From positions 1-41,934 of IMG/VR virus record IMGVR_UViG_3300047409_000386: DNA of 41,934 nt; one strand, given 5' to 3'. This DNA comes from a virus. Below, piece by piece: positions 14,770-23,833 of the stretch; the first letter of the stretch is position 1, and each line of letters begins with the position of its first letter. A program made the translations under genes and the position numbers. Below the pieces are notes generated by a model. It saw only the letters and a list, made by a program, of their open reading frames with translations, was not told where the DNA came from and did no database searches.

Positions 14770-15531
14770 ATGGCGCTACCGATCGAAAGATGGGCACGAC
14801 AGGCGGTGCTCCTCGAGCCAAAAGGCGGGTACGAGCCGGTCGCCGACAAGCGGGTTCTTCAGGACGTCAACGATCTCGCCGAGCTCCACAAGCAAACGTG
14901 GCGGCAGCGGGAACGGGCGATCCGCCGCGGCGGCGAGTTCATGGCGATGGCCGAAGGCACCTACGGCGCGTTGCTTGCCTACCCGCCCGCCGTCGTGGTT
15001 ACTACGACGAGCATCAGCGGGAACGTCAACCTCTACCCGCAACTGATCTACGCGCCGATCCCGGCGAACTCCGTCCTCTGCCCGCAGGCGTACCGCGTCA
15101 TCATCGCGGCCAAGATCACGACCAGCACCAGCCCGGCCAACCTCACGCTCACGCCGCAGATCAACTCGGCCGGCACCTGGACAACCGGCGGCACCGCCGT
15201 CTCCGGCGGCCAGACGATGGGCGCAACCGGCGCGGTCGCCCTCACCGCGTCAATCACCGCCGCGTTCTACTACATCATCGGCGACATCACCGTCCGCACC
15301 CCCGGCACCTCCGCCACCGCCGTCGGGATGTTCCACTTCATGTCCACCCAGGGCACCTCGGGCGGCCTCGCAGGCCCAGCGGCGATCGGCACCGGCTTCA
15401 ACCTGATCTTCGGCGGCACCACCGCCACCTTCGACGCGACCGTGGCGCAAGGGCTCCAGTTCGGCGCCACCCATACCGTCACGACGATCACACACAACAT
15501 CGACCAGCTCCACTTCTGCGACTGGAACTAG
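14770..15531 (+). CDS. Structural protein with helical N-terminus, unknown
   Basis: This 253-residue protein follows AGGAGG. The first ~65 residues are helical and charged (DVNDLAELHKQTWRQRERAI), and the rest is Thr/Gly/Ala-rich beta structure (PANLTLTPQINSAGTWTTGG). It is similar in style to phage baseplate or fibre proteins with an N-terminal attachment helix. It is followed without gap by the repeat protein. Confidence 0.6.
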   Translation: MALPIERWARQAVLLEPKGGYEPVADKRVLQDVNDLAELHKQTWRQRERAIRRGGEFMAMAEGTYGALLAYPPAVVVTTTSISGNVNLYPQLIYAPIPANSVLCPQAYRVIIAAKITTSTSPANLTLTPQINSAGTWTTGGTAVSGGQTMGATGAVALTASITAAFYYIIGDITVRTPGTSATAVGMFHFMSTQGTSGGLAGPAAIGTGFNLIFGGTTATFDATVAQGLQFGATHTVTTITHNIDQLHFCDWN

Positions 15532-16743
15532 ATGCCCGCACGCTCTAGCCCTTCGGCCGGGATGCTCAACCCGAACCCGAAGTGGCCGTTCTGGGACACG
15601 ACGCGATTTCCGGCCGCGGCTGCGCCAATCGGGCCGTTTGTCTACGACAAGACCGGTTTTGCGACCGCCGGCGGGGTCGCCAGCGGCGCCAAGCAGGTCG
15701 ACCACAACCGCGCCGGCTACGCGACTGTTGGCGGTGTCGGGTCGGGCGCGTCCGCGTTCATCTCCGGCGGCGGCCTGGTCTACACCAAAGCCGGGTACGC
15801 CTCCGCTGGGCTCGTCGGCAGCGGCGCTCGAGCAGTCGACCACACCCGCTCCGGCTACGCCGCCCTCGGCGGTGTCGGCTCCGGTGCTCGAGCCCGTGAC
15901 CGCACACGCTCCGGATACGCGACCGTCAGCGGCACCGTCAGCGTCGCCACCCGCGCCGCCGACCACATCCGTAGCGGATACGCGGTTATCGGAACCGTCG
16001 GTAGCGGCCCCAGCGCCAGCCTCGTCCAAAAGACCGGGGCCGGAATCGTCGGCCTGGTCGGGTCTGGCCCCTCGGCCAGCGAGTTCGGCAAAACCGGCTC
16101 CGGTGTCCTCGGCACAGTCGGCGCAGGCGCCTCGAGTCGTGCCGGTGTCATCACCAAGACGGGGTTCGCCGCCAGCGGCGGTGTCGGCAGCGGGCCGAGT
16201 GCGAGCATCTACCAGGAGGCCGCCGCTGGGCTCGTCGGCGGCGTCGGTTCCGGGGCGACGTTCCGCGCCGGGATCATCACCAAGACCGGGTCTGCCTCAG
16301 CCGGGCTCTCCGCCAGCGGCAGCCGTCAGCGGGAACGGACACGTTCCGGGTACGCCACCGCCGGCGACAACGGCTACGGGCAGCGGCAACGCGACCGTCT
16401 CCGCCAGGGGTACTCCGTCGCGACCCTCAACGGGTTTGGCTCGAGCCAAAGCATCTTCCAAGACACCGGACGCGGCGTCGTCGGAGCCACCGCGTCCGGC
16501 ACCTCAACCTACCTCCCCTTCGCCGTCTTCTACGCCAAAGCCGGCCACGGCGTTGTCGGCCTCGTCGGGTTCGGCAGCCGCGCCCTCCACATCACCACGA
16601 CGCCGAGGACGTTCACCGACGGCCCCACCGGCTACACGACCAGCACCGGCCGCACCGGCCGCACCCACGCCCGCGGCGGCACCGGCCGCACCCCCAGGGT
16701 GAGAGACAGACTCCCACCGGTCCTGGTCGGAACACCCGAATGA
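15532..16743 (+). CDS. Fibre-like protein made of ~15 twenty-residue repeats
   Basis: After a 35-residue N-terminus, this 403-residue protein consists of about 15 tandem units of 20-26 residues. The consensus is (K/R)(T/S)G(Y/F)A-x-x-GGVGSGA followed by a variable 5-7 residue segment. Units repeat the Gly-Val-Gly-Ser-Gly turn with great regularity, suggesting a beta-solenoid or fibrous shaft. The tail is Arg/Thr/Gly-rich. It is probably a virion fibre or spike. No known family is recognised. Confidence 0.7.
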   Translation: MPARSSPSAGMLNPNPKWPFWDTTRFPAAAAPIGPFVYDKTGFATAGGVASGAKQVDHNRAGYATVGGVGSGASAFISGGGLVYTKAGYASAGLVGSGARAVDHTRSGYAALGGVGSGARARDRTRSGYATVSGTVSVATRAADHIRSGYAVIGTVGSGPSASLVQKTGAGIVGLVGSGPSASEFGKTGSGVLGTVGAGASSRAGVITKTGFAASGGVGSGPSASIYQEAAAGLVGGVGSGATFRAGIITKTGSASAGLSASGSRQRERTRSGYATAGDNGYGQRQRDRLRQGYSVATLNGFGSSQSIFQDTGRGVVGATASGTSTYLPFAVFYAKAGHGVVGLVGFGSRALHITTTPRTFTDGPTGYTTSTGRTGRTHARGGTGRTPRVRDRLPPVLVGTPE

Positions 16744-17261
16744 CAGACACGTTCTACACGGTCGTCTACGAACTGGACCACACGCTCGAGCCGGTCACCT
16801 TGCACACGATGGTCGAGTGGCCCGGAGACGCGCCGCTCGGCGACGTGTTCTTCGGCCAAAACTTCTGGATCACGGAATCGTTCAACGGAACAACGCCGCG
16901 CATCACGAGCTACATCGGCCTGGACGGGGTCGACCCCGGCGTCTGGAATCACGAGGACGCCACGCGCCCGCCCGCTGGTGGCCTGGACGGGTACACCAAC
17001 ACCGGCACACAGACGGTCACCGATACGACGTTCGCCGGATCCGGAGCGAACAACTACGCGCTCCTGACCGGCCCCGGCGCGTGGAAGGTAAACCTCGACG
17101 ACGGGGCGGGCGGCGACCCCGGCTGCACCCAGGGCAGCGCCGAATACTGGTTCCACTTCGTGGCGCGGCCGGCAGGGGCGCCGGTCGTCACCGGGCTCGC
17201 CCTCACCGGCCAAACCCGCACCCGCGGCAACCGCAGCAGAACCCTCACAGGAGACCCCTGA
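16740..17261 (+). CDS. Beta-rich structural protein, unknown
   Basis: This 173-residue protein starts at ATG 16740, overlapping the repeat protein. It contains many aromatic and Gly residues in a beta pattern (FYTVVYELDHTLEP; GDVFFGQNFWITESF; YWFHFVARPAGAPV) and a short Arg/Thr-rich end. It is likely a virion protein by location. Confidence 0.6.
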   Translation: MTDTFYTVVYELDHTLEPVTLHTMVEWPGDAPLGDVFFGQNFWITESFNGTTPRITSYIGLDGVDPGVWNHEDATRPPAGGLDGYTNTGTQTVTDTTFAGSGANNYALLTGPGAWKVNLDDGAGGDPGCTQGSAEYWFHFVARPAGAPVVTGLALTGQTRTRGNRSRTLTGDP

Positions 17262-17590
17262 TGCCAGAGCCCGACTTCTTCATAAAGCAGGGCGACACCC
17301 GGTCGCCTTACGTTCGCACCCTCGAGGACGCCAACCTCGACCCGGTCAACCTCGCCGGAGCCGCCGTCGTCTACCACATGGTTTCCCTCGGCGGCGCCGA
17401 GACGGTCACCGGCCCCGCCACGATCACGGACGCCGCCAACGGCCAGGTCACCTACTCGTGGCAGCCGAACGACACCGAGGTCGCCGGCATCTACTTCGCC
17501 GAATGGCAAGTCACCTTCTCGGGTGGCGCCGTCGAGACGTTCCCGAACGGCGGCCACGACCTGGTTCTCGTTTCTCCGGAGCTCGGATGA
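17261..17590 (+). CDS. Ig-like/BppU-type baseplate or tail domain protein
   Basis: This 109-residue protein begins PDFFIKQGDTRSPYVRTLED. It continues with NLAGAAVVYHMV, GQVTYSWQPNDTEVAGIYFA and EWQVTFSGGAVETFPNGG. This matches the small beta domain often annotated as the N-terminal domain of phage baseplate upper protein. ATG 17261 overlaps the previous TGA. Confidence 0.65.
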   Translation: MPEPDFFIKQGDTRSPYVRTLEDANLDPVNLAGAAVVYHMVSLGGAETVTGPATITDAANGQVTYSWQPNDTEVAGIYFAEWQVTFSGGAVETFPNGGHDLVLVSPELG

Positions 17591-18249
17591 GCGTCTACAT
17601 CAGCACCGAGGAACTCAAGTACACGCTCGAGCTGACCGGCGAGAGCTTCGCCGACGCCGACATCGACAAGGCCGTCGCGTCCGCCAGCCGGACGATCGAC
17701 AAGCTGTGCGGCCAACGGTTCTACACCACCAGCGTCGACGAGACCCGCTACTTCGAGATCGAATACAGCGGCGTCGGCGCCAACGCCGCCCACCCGTTCA
17801 CCTCGACCGGGTACACGTCAGGGACGGGCAGCGACCGGATCCGGGTCGGCGCCCTCCAATCAGTCACGTCGCTGACCAGCGACCCGAACGGGGACGGGTC
17901 GTTCGCCGACCACTGGACGGCCACCGACTACGTCCTCGACCCCCGCAACGCCACCCTTGACGGCATCCCGTACCGGTGGGTGATCCGCCACCCCCGCGGC
18001 CAGTTCTACTTCCCGGTCGGCTACCCCGGCGCCGTCAAGATCGTCGGCAAGTTCGGGTGGACGACCCCGCCCGCTGAGATCGTGGCCGCGACCAGCATGG
18101 TTGCCTCCAGGCTGCTCCGCCGGATGCGCGAAGCGCCATTCGGCGTCGTCTCGGTCGGCGTCGACGTCGGGGCGGTCGCCAGGATCTCGAACGTCGACCC
18201 CGACGTCCGCACCCTGCTGCAGCCGTACATGGACGCCCCGTTCGCCTAG
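17587..18249 (+). CDS. Head-tail connector (adaptor) protein
   Basis: This 220-residue protein begins SVYISTEELKYTLELTGESF and has a helical N-terminus (DIDKAVASASRTIDKLCGQR) typical of gp6/gp15-like adaptors. A beta insertion contains the LDPRNATLDGIPYRW segment, and the C-terminal helices include EIVAATSMVASRLLRRM. It docks under the portal. ATG overlaps the previous stop. Confidence 0.8.
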   Translation: MSVYISTEELKYTLELTGESFADADIDKAVASASRTIDKLCGQRFYTTSVDETRYFEIEYSGVGANAAHPFTSTGYTSGTGSDRIRVGALQSVTSLTSDPNGDGSFADHWTATDYVLDPRNATLDGIPYRWVIRHPRGQFYFPVGYPGAVKIVGKFGWTTPPAEIVAATSMVASRLLRRMREAPFGVVSVGVDVGAVARISNVDPDVRTLLQPYMDAPFA

Positions 18250-18657
18250 ATGCCAGCCATGTCCGCTATCCGCGCCGGGTTGAAGGCGAACCTGGACGCG
18301 ATCGACGGCTACCAATGGTCCCCGTACAAGCTCGCGAATGCGACGCCGCCGTGCGGGTTCGTCTGGGTGGGGCCGATGGCGTACGACCTCGCGATGGGCG
18401 TCGACGGTGACGACCTGACGATGATGCTGACCGTCTACGTCGCCCTCGTTTCGGACATCGGCGCGGCGAAGAAACTCGAGCCGCTCCTGGATACGTCGGG
18501 GGCGGGCTCGGTCAAGCAGGCGGTCGAAGCCGACCGGCAGCTCGGCGGCGTGATCAGCGACCTCCGCGTCGTCGAGCACGCCGGCGAACAGACCTACGTG
18601 ATTGAGGGGCGCGGGTTGGCGCTCGGCACTGATTTCACCATTCGGGTGCTCACATGA
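18250..18657 (+). CDS. Head-tail joining / tail terminator-like protein
   Basis: This 135-residue alpha/beta protein (MSAIRAGLKANLDAIDGYQW; DLTMMLTVYVALVSDIGAAK) has the size and pattern of tail-completion proteins that cap the tail tube. Position between adaptor and gp10-like protein agrees. The C-terminus overlaps the next ATG. Confidence 0.65.
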   Translation: MPAMSAIRAGLKANLDAIDGYQWSPYKLANATPPCGFVWVGPMAYDLAMGVDGDDLTMMLTVYVALVSDIGAAKKLEPLLDTSGAGSVKQAVEADRQLGGVISDLRVVEHAGEQTYVIEGRGLALGTDFTIRVLT

Positions 18658-19028
18658 GCGCCACCGCCTCGAGTGCCACCGTCCGCGTCGAAGGCGCCGC
18701 CAAAGTCCAGAAGGCGTTCCGCGGCATCGAGAAACGCCTCGCCACCGAGTTCGGGAAGGACTTGCAGAAGGCCGCCGACCCCGTCGTCGAAGCGACGAAG
18801 GCGAAGGAGAAATGGCAGGGGGCGTCGATCGGCACGATCCGCTCCCGTCGCCGCGGCGTCAACGTCTACGTCGAACAGTCCGCCCGGAAAGTCACCGGCA
18901 AGCGGGCCGACTACGGGGCGCTCCAGATGAAGCAGGCGCTCGTGCCGGCGCTCGACGAGAACGCAGACAAAGTGTTCACCGAGGTCGGCCACGTCCTCGA
19001 CCGATACGCACACAGAGAAGGGTTCTAA
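18654..19028 (+). CDS. HK97 gp10-like tail completion protein
   Basis: This 124-residue protein opens with VEGAAKVQKAFRGIEKRLAT and has the long first helix and RRRGVNVYVEQ strand common to HK97 gp10-like proteins. It acts at head-tail joining. ATG overlaps the previous stop. Confidence 0.72.
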   Translation: MSATASSATVRVEGAAKVQKAFRGIEKRLATEFGKDLQKAADPVVEATKAKEKWQGASIGTIRSRRRGVNVYVEQSARKVTGKRADYGALQMKQALVPALDENADKVFTEVGHVLDRYAHREGF

Positions 19029-19031
19029 GCC

Positions 19032-19529
19032 ATGCCCAAAGTAACCATCCTGGACGTCCCCGGCCTCGAAGGTGAATATCTCATCCACTTCGAGGACGGC
19101 TTCACGAACCGTGAGCTGCATCTCATCAAGCAACTCTCGGGAATCCGAGCCGGCGAGATCGGCGAGGCGTTTGCGGCAAACGACAACGACCTCATCGTTG
19201 CGCTCAGCATGATCGCTATGCAAAGGAACGGCAAGGACGTTCCCGTGGACGCACTCTGGGATGCCAAGGTTGGAAGCATCAAATGGGAACAGACCCCGGA
19301 GGAAATCCAAGAAGCAGAGGGAGATGATGCTCTCCCCCCGGCCTCACCGCTAGCGAGCGACGACGCGAGCGTTCTCGTCGAGAGCGAAACGCCAAACGAG
19401 CCGACAGGATCTTCTGGGCCGAGTACGAACGGCGCTTCGGACGTCTCCCCGGAGATCCTCCCGCTAGCTACTGGTTCCCCGCCCTCGGCCACTTCTGCCA
19501 CCTCCGACCCGGAGACCTCGCAGATATGA
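19032..19529 (+). CDS. Tail assembly chaperone, short form (gpG-like)
   Basis: The 165-residue zero-frame product has an ordered N-terminal domain (PKVTILDVPGLEGEYLIHFE; LHLIKQLSGIRAGEIGEAF) and then a low-complexity Ser/Pro/Thr tail after about residue 103. The tail is probably the unconstrained shadow of the overlapping -1 frame. It precedes the tape measure, whose tail-length scaffold it would help assemble. Confidence 0.8.
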   Translation: MPKVTILDVPGLEGEYLIHFEDGFTNRELHLIKQLSGIRAGEIGEAFAANDNDLIVALSMIAMQRNGKDVPVDALWDAKVGSIKWEQTPEEIQEAEGDDALPPASPLASDDASVLVESETPNEPTGSSGPSTNGASDVSPEILPLATGSPPSATSATSDPETSQI

Positions 19530-19588
19530 CCCCGCAGCAGCTGTCGGCCTGCTGGGACTTCATTGACGCCTCAACCCACAAACGCTAA
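19032..19588 (+). CDS. Tail assembly chaperone, -1 frameshifted long form (gpGT-like)
   Basis: The zero frame ends at 19529. A slip of -1 at CCCCCCG (19334-19340) joins the first 103 codons to a frame running to TAA 19588, giving about 185 residues. The downstream part contains DRIFWAEYERRFGRLPGD, YWFPALGHF and DLADMTPQQLSACWDFIDAS, coherent protein and adjacent to the tape measure start. The G/GT arrangement upstream of tape-measure genes is a standard feature of long-tailed phages. Confidence 0.82.
19334..19340 (+). promoter_or_regulatory. -1 ribosomal frameshift site CCCCCCG
   Basis: Zero-frame codons are CTC CCC CCG, so the heptamer C CCC CCG has exact X XXY YYZ phasing. The -1 frame is open from 19328 to 19588 and codes for chaperone-like sequence. 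Confidence 0.8.
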
Positions 19589-22500
19589 ATGGCACAGACG
19601 CTCAGAGTCCAGATTATTGGTGACACCAAGAGCTACGAAGCTGCGCTCGGCAAAGCCACGAGCGCCACCACCCACTTCGGCCGCTCGGTTGCCAAGGGCT
19701 TCGGGATCGCAGCGGCAGGAGTGGCCGCGGTCGGCGTGGCAAGCGTCAAGATGGCCGACAATTTCGAGACGACGATGGCAAAGATCGTCGGGCTCGCCGG
19801 CGTCTCCAAGAAACAGACCGACGCCTGGGGGCAGTCACTGCTCAAACTGGGGCCGGCGGTCGGGAAGGGGCCCCAGGAGCTTGCGGACGCCCTGTACGAA
19901 ATCGCCTCGTCCGGCGTGTCGACGTCGAAAGCGATGGACGTCCTTACGGTGTCGGCGAAGGCGTCCTCCGCTGGTCTAGGCGAAACCAAAACCGTTGCCG
20001 ACGCGGTCACCTCGGTGATGAACGCCTACGGGGAAAAGAACATCAGTGCCGCCCAGGCGACCGATGTTCTGATTGCGGCCGTCCGCGAGGGTAAGGGCGA
20101 GGCGGATGCGTTCGCCCCCGTGATCGGCAACGTTGCCGGGTTCGCCGCCCAGCTCGGCGTCAAGTTCAGCGATGTCGGTGCGGCGCTAGCCGGCATGACC
20201 CGACTCGGCACCGACGCCAGAACGTCGTCCGTGCAGTTGACCGCGGTGTTTTCTACGCTCGCGAAGGGGTCGAAACAGACCGAGAAGGGATTACAAGATG
20301 TCGGGCTGTCGACCGCCGGACTCCGGCAGGAACTCAAGGAGAAGGGGCTGCTTGCCACACTGGACACGCTCAAGCAGGCGTTTCACGGAAACGTGGCCGA
20401 GATGGCGAAGGCGTTCCCGAACGTCCGGGCGTTGCGTGGCGTTCTCGCGTTGACCGGCGCTAGCGCTGATTCCGTCGCCGGGATCTTCAATCGGATGAAG
20501 GACAGCACCGGGTCGCTCAGCAAGGCGTTCGATGCGGTGTCGAAGACGGGTGCGTTCAAGTTCCACCAGACGATGGGGGCGTTGCAGTCGGTCGGGATCA
20601 CGTTCGGGGCGATGCTCCAGCCGCTCGCCTACAAGCTCTCCCAGTTGGCGCTAACCGGGCTAACGGACGTACAGAACGCGCTCGACAAAATCAGCAAGGC
20701 GAAGGGGTTCACCGCCAAGATCGGTGTTGCGTTCGACATCGCCAAGGATGCTCTCGATGCGGTGCGAGCGAAGATCGAGCATTTGCTATTCGGCGGTGTG
20801 GCGTTCGGCGCCGGCGGTGTCGGCCCGCAGGGGATCAAGATCGACCAGGGGATTGTGTCGAAGATCGGCGACGCCTTCGCGAAGCTCGATTGGACGGCGA
20901 CCGGCAAGTCGATCATCGACGGGATCGTGAACGCGCTGAAGACGGCGGGCGAGCTCGCGAAGACTTTGGCGGACACGGTGATGAAGGCTGTCCACAAGAT
21001 CAACTGGGAGGGCGTCGGCCGGGTGATGGGACCGGGGTTGGCGGCGGCGATCGCGTCCGCGTTCACCACCTTGATGGATCCGTCGTTCTGGGTGAGGAAC
21101 TGGGATTTGGCGTTGTCGATCGCGCTGGTCGCGTTCAGCGGCCCGATCGGGAAGATCGCTGGGAAGCTTGCCCCGCTGCTAGGAAAAGTCGGCGGAGACT
21201 TGGTTCTTGGGATCGCCGGGGGCATCGAGAAGTTCGCGCCGAAACTCGCCGAAGTGTTCCTGGCCGGAATGGACGTGCTCGGCCGGGTTGCCGTCGCGGG
21301 GGCGCGGAAAGTCGCCGAACTGGTCGGCGCCGGCCTCGGAGTGCTCGAGGGGATCGTCCGCGGAATCTTTGGGAGGCTCGGCGGCCTCGCGGTGCTCGCG
21401 ATCAAGGTGCTCGGCATCAACGCCGCGATCGACGCCATAGCCCAGTTCGCAGTCAAGGTCGGCGGGTTCTTCGCCGATCTCGGCAGATCGATCGCCGGCT
21501 TCTTCGAAGACGCGTGGGCTGGCATCAAACGTGGCGCCCTAGTTGCCGCACTCGCCGTTGTCGAGCCGTTCTCGCACTTGCCATCGAAGCTTGGCGGGTG
21601 GGCCAGAAGCGCGAAGGATTCGATGCAGGCCGAGCTCAGCAAGATCGACGCGGCGGCGGCCGCCCAGAAACTCGTCAACCAAATGGACGACAAGGCAGGC
21701 GCGATGCGGACAGCGGGCGCGAAACTGGCCGCATCGCTGGCTAAGGGCGTCACCGACGGCCTCGCGGGGCAGCTGCTGACTGTCGGCAAAAGCATCGCCT
21801 CGTTCATCGCCAGCGCCGGCGCCTACGCCCGCAAGAACACCGGCTCGACCACCGAGGAGTACGCCGCCAAGATACTCGGCAAGCCGATCGGCCAGGGGAC
21901 GATAGCCGGGGTCGAGTCGACGGAGAAGCTTCTCGGCGCGAGTCTGGTGAAGCTGATCCGTGCGTCGCTCTCGAAAGGGGCGGCAGCCGCGAATGACGGG
22001 GCGGACATCGGCGGCGCGATCTCGTCCTCGGTCGTCAAGGGGATGGGGGACGCCGCCCCGGCGATCATCGCCGCCGCCAAAAAGGTCGGCGTGGACGCTC
22101 GAGCAGCTCTCGCTGTCGCCATGAGTGAGGGCGGCACCAAGTTCGGCGCGGTCGGCGACCAGGGCACCTCGTTCGGGCCGTTCCAGCTCCACATCGGCGG
22201 CGCCAACCCCTACGGAGACCCAAAGAAAGCAGCGGAGTTCGCGAACTCGATCAACGGGATCACCTATGCGCTCAAACAGATGGCTTCCGCTGGCGCGTCC
22301 GGCAAGACCGGCTACGACGCTATCACCGCGATCGTCCGTAACTTCGAACGGCCCGCCGACCCCTCCGGCGAGATCCGCCGAGCGATCGAGTATTACAAGC
22401 AGTTGCCGGCCGAGGTCGGGAGCGCAGCCATCGCGGTTGCGGCGAAGACGGGCGCGACCATCAAGGCGACGATCGCCGGTCTCACGGCGCTCGTCAAGCA

Positions 22501-23833
22501 GTACGCGCCGCAGATCGGCCTCGAGCAGGCCCGGAGCCTCGTCCAGGGCGTCGTCGACGGCCTCAACGAGAAGCAGCCCACGCTTGTCCAGCAGGTGCGG
22601 GCGAAGTTCACAGAGGCGGTCAACCTGAAGGCGCTCGTCCAGCAGTACTCGAAGCAGCTTGGCGCCGATCACGTCCAGGCGATCATCGACGGGCTAACTG
22701 AGAAGCAGCCGACGCTGGTGCAGCAGGCGCAGGCGGCGATCCGCGAGGTGATCGCTAAACAGAAACAGGCGGTCGTCGACGCCAAGGCGGCGTTCTCGTC
22801 CGCGTTCGGCGAGCTCGCCAACGCGGCGCTCGCAGCGTTCGATAAGAAGATGGCGGACTGGAAGCCGCCGTCGGGGGTGCTTCTCGACGCGTTCAAGCTC
22901 CAGGATCAGATCGGGCAGATGACCGAGGGGTTGGGCCCGGCGGTCAACGCGGCAGAACAGCGCCTAGCGGCGGCGTTCTCGAGCGGGAACAAGCAGGCGA
23001 TCGACCAGGCCCAGAACGATTTGAACGCGGCGCTGACGAACTCGTTCAACGCGGTCGACGCGAACACCATGAACATGCTGAACGCCGCCCAGGCAACACT
23101 GGCGCAGGCGCAGGCGGAAGGCGACCCGGACAAGATCGCCACGGCGCAGGCCGCCTACGACCAGGCGCTCACCGACCGGACGGCGGCGCTCAACCAGAAC
23201 CAGATCGACCAGCGGGCGCTCATCGAGCAAAACCTCCAATGGCGGGCGGACGCGGAGCAGCGCACCCACGACGCGATCGCAGCCAAACAGCGTGAGGGGC
23301 TCGCCAAGCAGCTTTACGAGCTCCAGCAGTGGCTGCTGAAACACCCCGCCCAGTGGGCCCAGATGGGCGCGAAGGTGCAGGCCGTCCTGACCAAATACAA
23401 CGTGCAACTCAAGGACGCCGGCACCGCCTGGGCGGACAAGTTCGGCCAGGGAATCACCGCCGGCATCCCCGCCGCCGTCAAAGCCGCCCACGCGCTCGCA
23501 GCCGCTGTCGCCGCGGTGCTCCCGTCGAAGAACTCGCCGCTCCAACCCGCACAACGCGGGCCGCTCGCCTTCCACCCTTACGACATGGGCAAAGACTGGG
23601 CGACCGCTCTCGGCTCCGGGCTAACCGCCGGAAGGCTCCCCACCACGATGGCCGGGATGGCGGCAGCGCCTGGCGGGCTCGCGTTCGCCGGCGGTAGCGG
23701 CGGCGGTGGCGCGGCTGTTGTGAACGTGTACGTGTCCGGCACCGTCGTCAGCGAGAACCAGCTCGTCGACGCCGTCTACCGCGGCCTTGTGCGCAAGTCC
23801 GGGCGGAACTCGGGGAACCTGGGGCTCAGCTGA
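19589..23833 (+). CDS. Tape measure protein with embedded lysozyme-like domain
   Basis: This 1414-residue protein is the longest in the window. Its N-terminal ~330 residues carry the TP901-type pattern (VKMADNFETTMAKIVGLAG; DALYEIASSGVSTSKAMDVL; DVGAALAGMTRLGTDARTSS). Hydrophobic segments lie near residues 500-640. A lysozyme/transglycosylase-like domain occurs near 835-945, with Glu847 in AMSEGGTKFGAVGDQGTSFG and FQLHIGGANP. The C-terminal third is Ala/Gln-rich coiled coil. It sets tail length and may help open peptidoglycan during entry. Confidence 0.93.
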   Translation: MAQTLRVQIIGDTKSYEAALGKATSATTHFGRSVAKGFGIAAAGVAAVGVASVKMADNFETTMAKIVGLAGVSKKQTDAWGQSLLKLGPAVGKGPQELADALYEIASSGVSTSKAMDVLTVSAKASSAGLGETKTVADAVTSVMNAYGEKNISAAQATDVLIAAVREGKGEADAFAPVIGNVAGFAAQLGVKFSDVGAALAGMTRLGTDARTSSVQLTAVFSTLAKGSKQTEKGLQDVGLSTAGLRQELKEKGLLATLDTLKQAFHGNVAEMAKAFPNVRALRGVLALTGASADSVAGIFNRMKDSTGSLSKAFDAVSKTGAFKFHQTMGALQSVGITFGAMLQPLAYKLSQLALTGLTDVQNALDKISKAKGFTAKIGVAFDIAKDALDAVRAKIEHLLFGGVAFGAGGVGPQGIKIDQGIVSKIGDAFAKLDWTATGKSIIDGIVNALKTAGELAKTLADTVMKAVHKINWEGVGRVMGPGLAAAIASAFTTLMDPSFWVRNWDLALSIALVAFSGPIGKIAGKLAPLLGKVGGDLVLGIAGGIEKFAPKLAEVFLAGMDVLGRVAVAGARKVAELVGAGLGVLEGIVRGIFGRLGGLAVLAIKVLGINAAIDAIAQFAVKVGGFFADLGRSIAGFFEDAWAGIKRGALVAALAVVEPFSHLPSKLGGWARSAKDSMQAELSKIDAAAAAQKLVNQMDDKAGAMRTAGAKLAASLAKGVTDGLAGQLLTVGKSIASFIASAGAYARKNTGSTTEEYAAKILGKPIGQGTIAGVESTEKLLGASLVKLIRASLSKGAAAANDGADIGGAISSSVVKGMGDAAPAIIAAAKKVGVDARAALAVAMSEGGTKFGAVGDQGTSFGPFQLHIGGANPYGDPKKAAEFANSINGITYALKQMASAGASGKTGYDAITAIVRNFERPADPSGEIRRAIEYYKQLPAEVGSAAIAVAAKTGATIKATIAGLTALVKQYAPQIGLEQARSLVQGVVDGLNEKQPTLVQQVRAKFTEAVNLKALVQQYSKQLGADHVQAIIDGLTEKQPTLVQQAQAAIREVIAKQKQAVVDAKAAFSSAFGELANAALAAFDKKMADWKPPSGVLLDAFKLQDQIGQMTEGLGPAVNAAEQRLAAAFSSGNKQAIDQAQNDLNAALTNSFNAVDANTMNMLNAAQATLAQAQAEGDPDKIATAQAAYDQALTDRTAALNQNQIDQRALIEQNLQWRADAEQRTHDAIAAKQREGLAKQLYELQQWLLKHPAQWAQMGAKVQAVLTKYNVQLKDAGTAWADKFGQGITAGIPAAVKAAHALAAAVAAVLPSKNSPLQPAQRGPLAFHPYDMGKDWATALGSGLTAGRLPTTMAGMAAAPGGLAFAGGSGGGGAAVVNVYVSGTVVSENQLVDAVYRGLVRKSGRNSGNLGLS

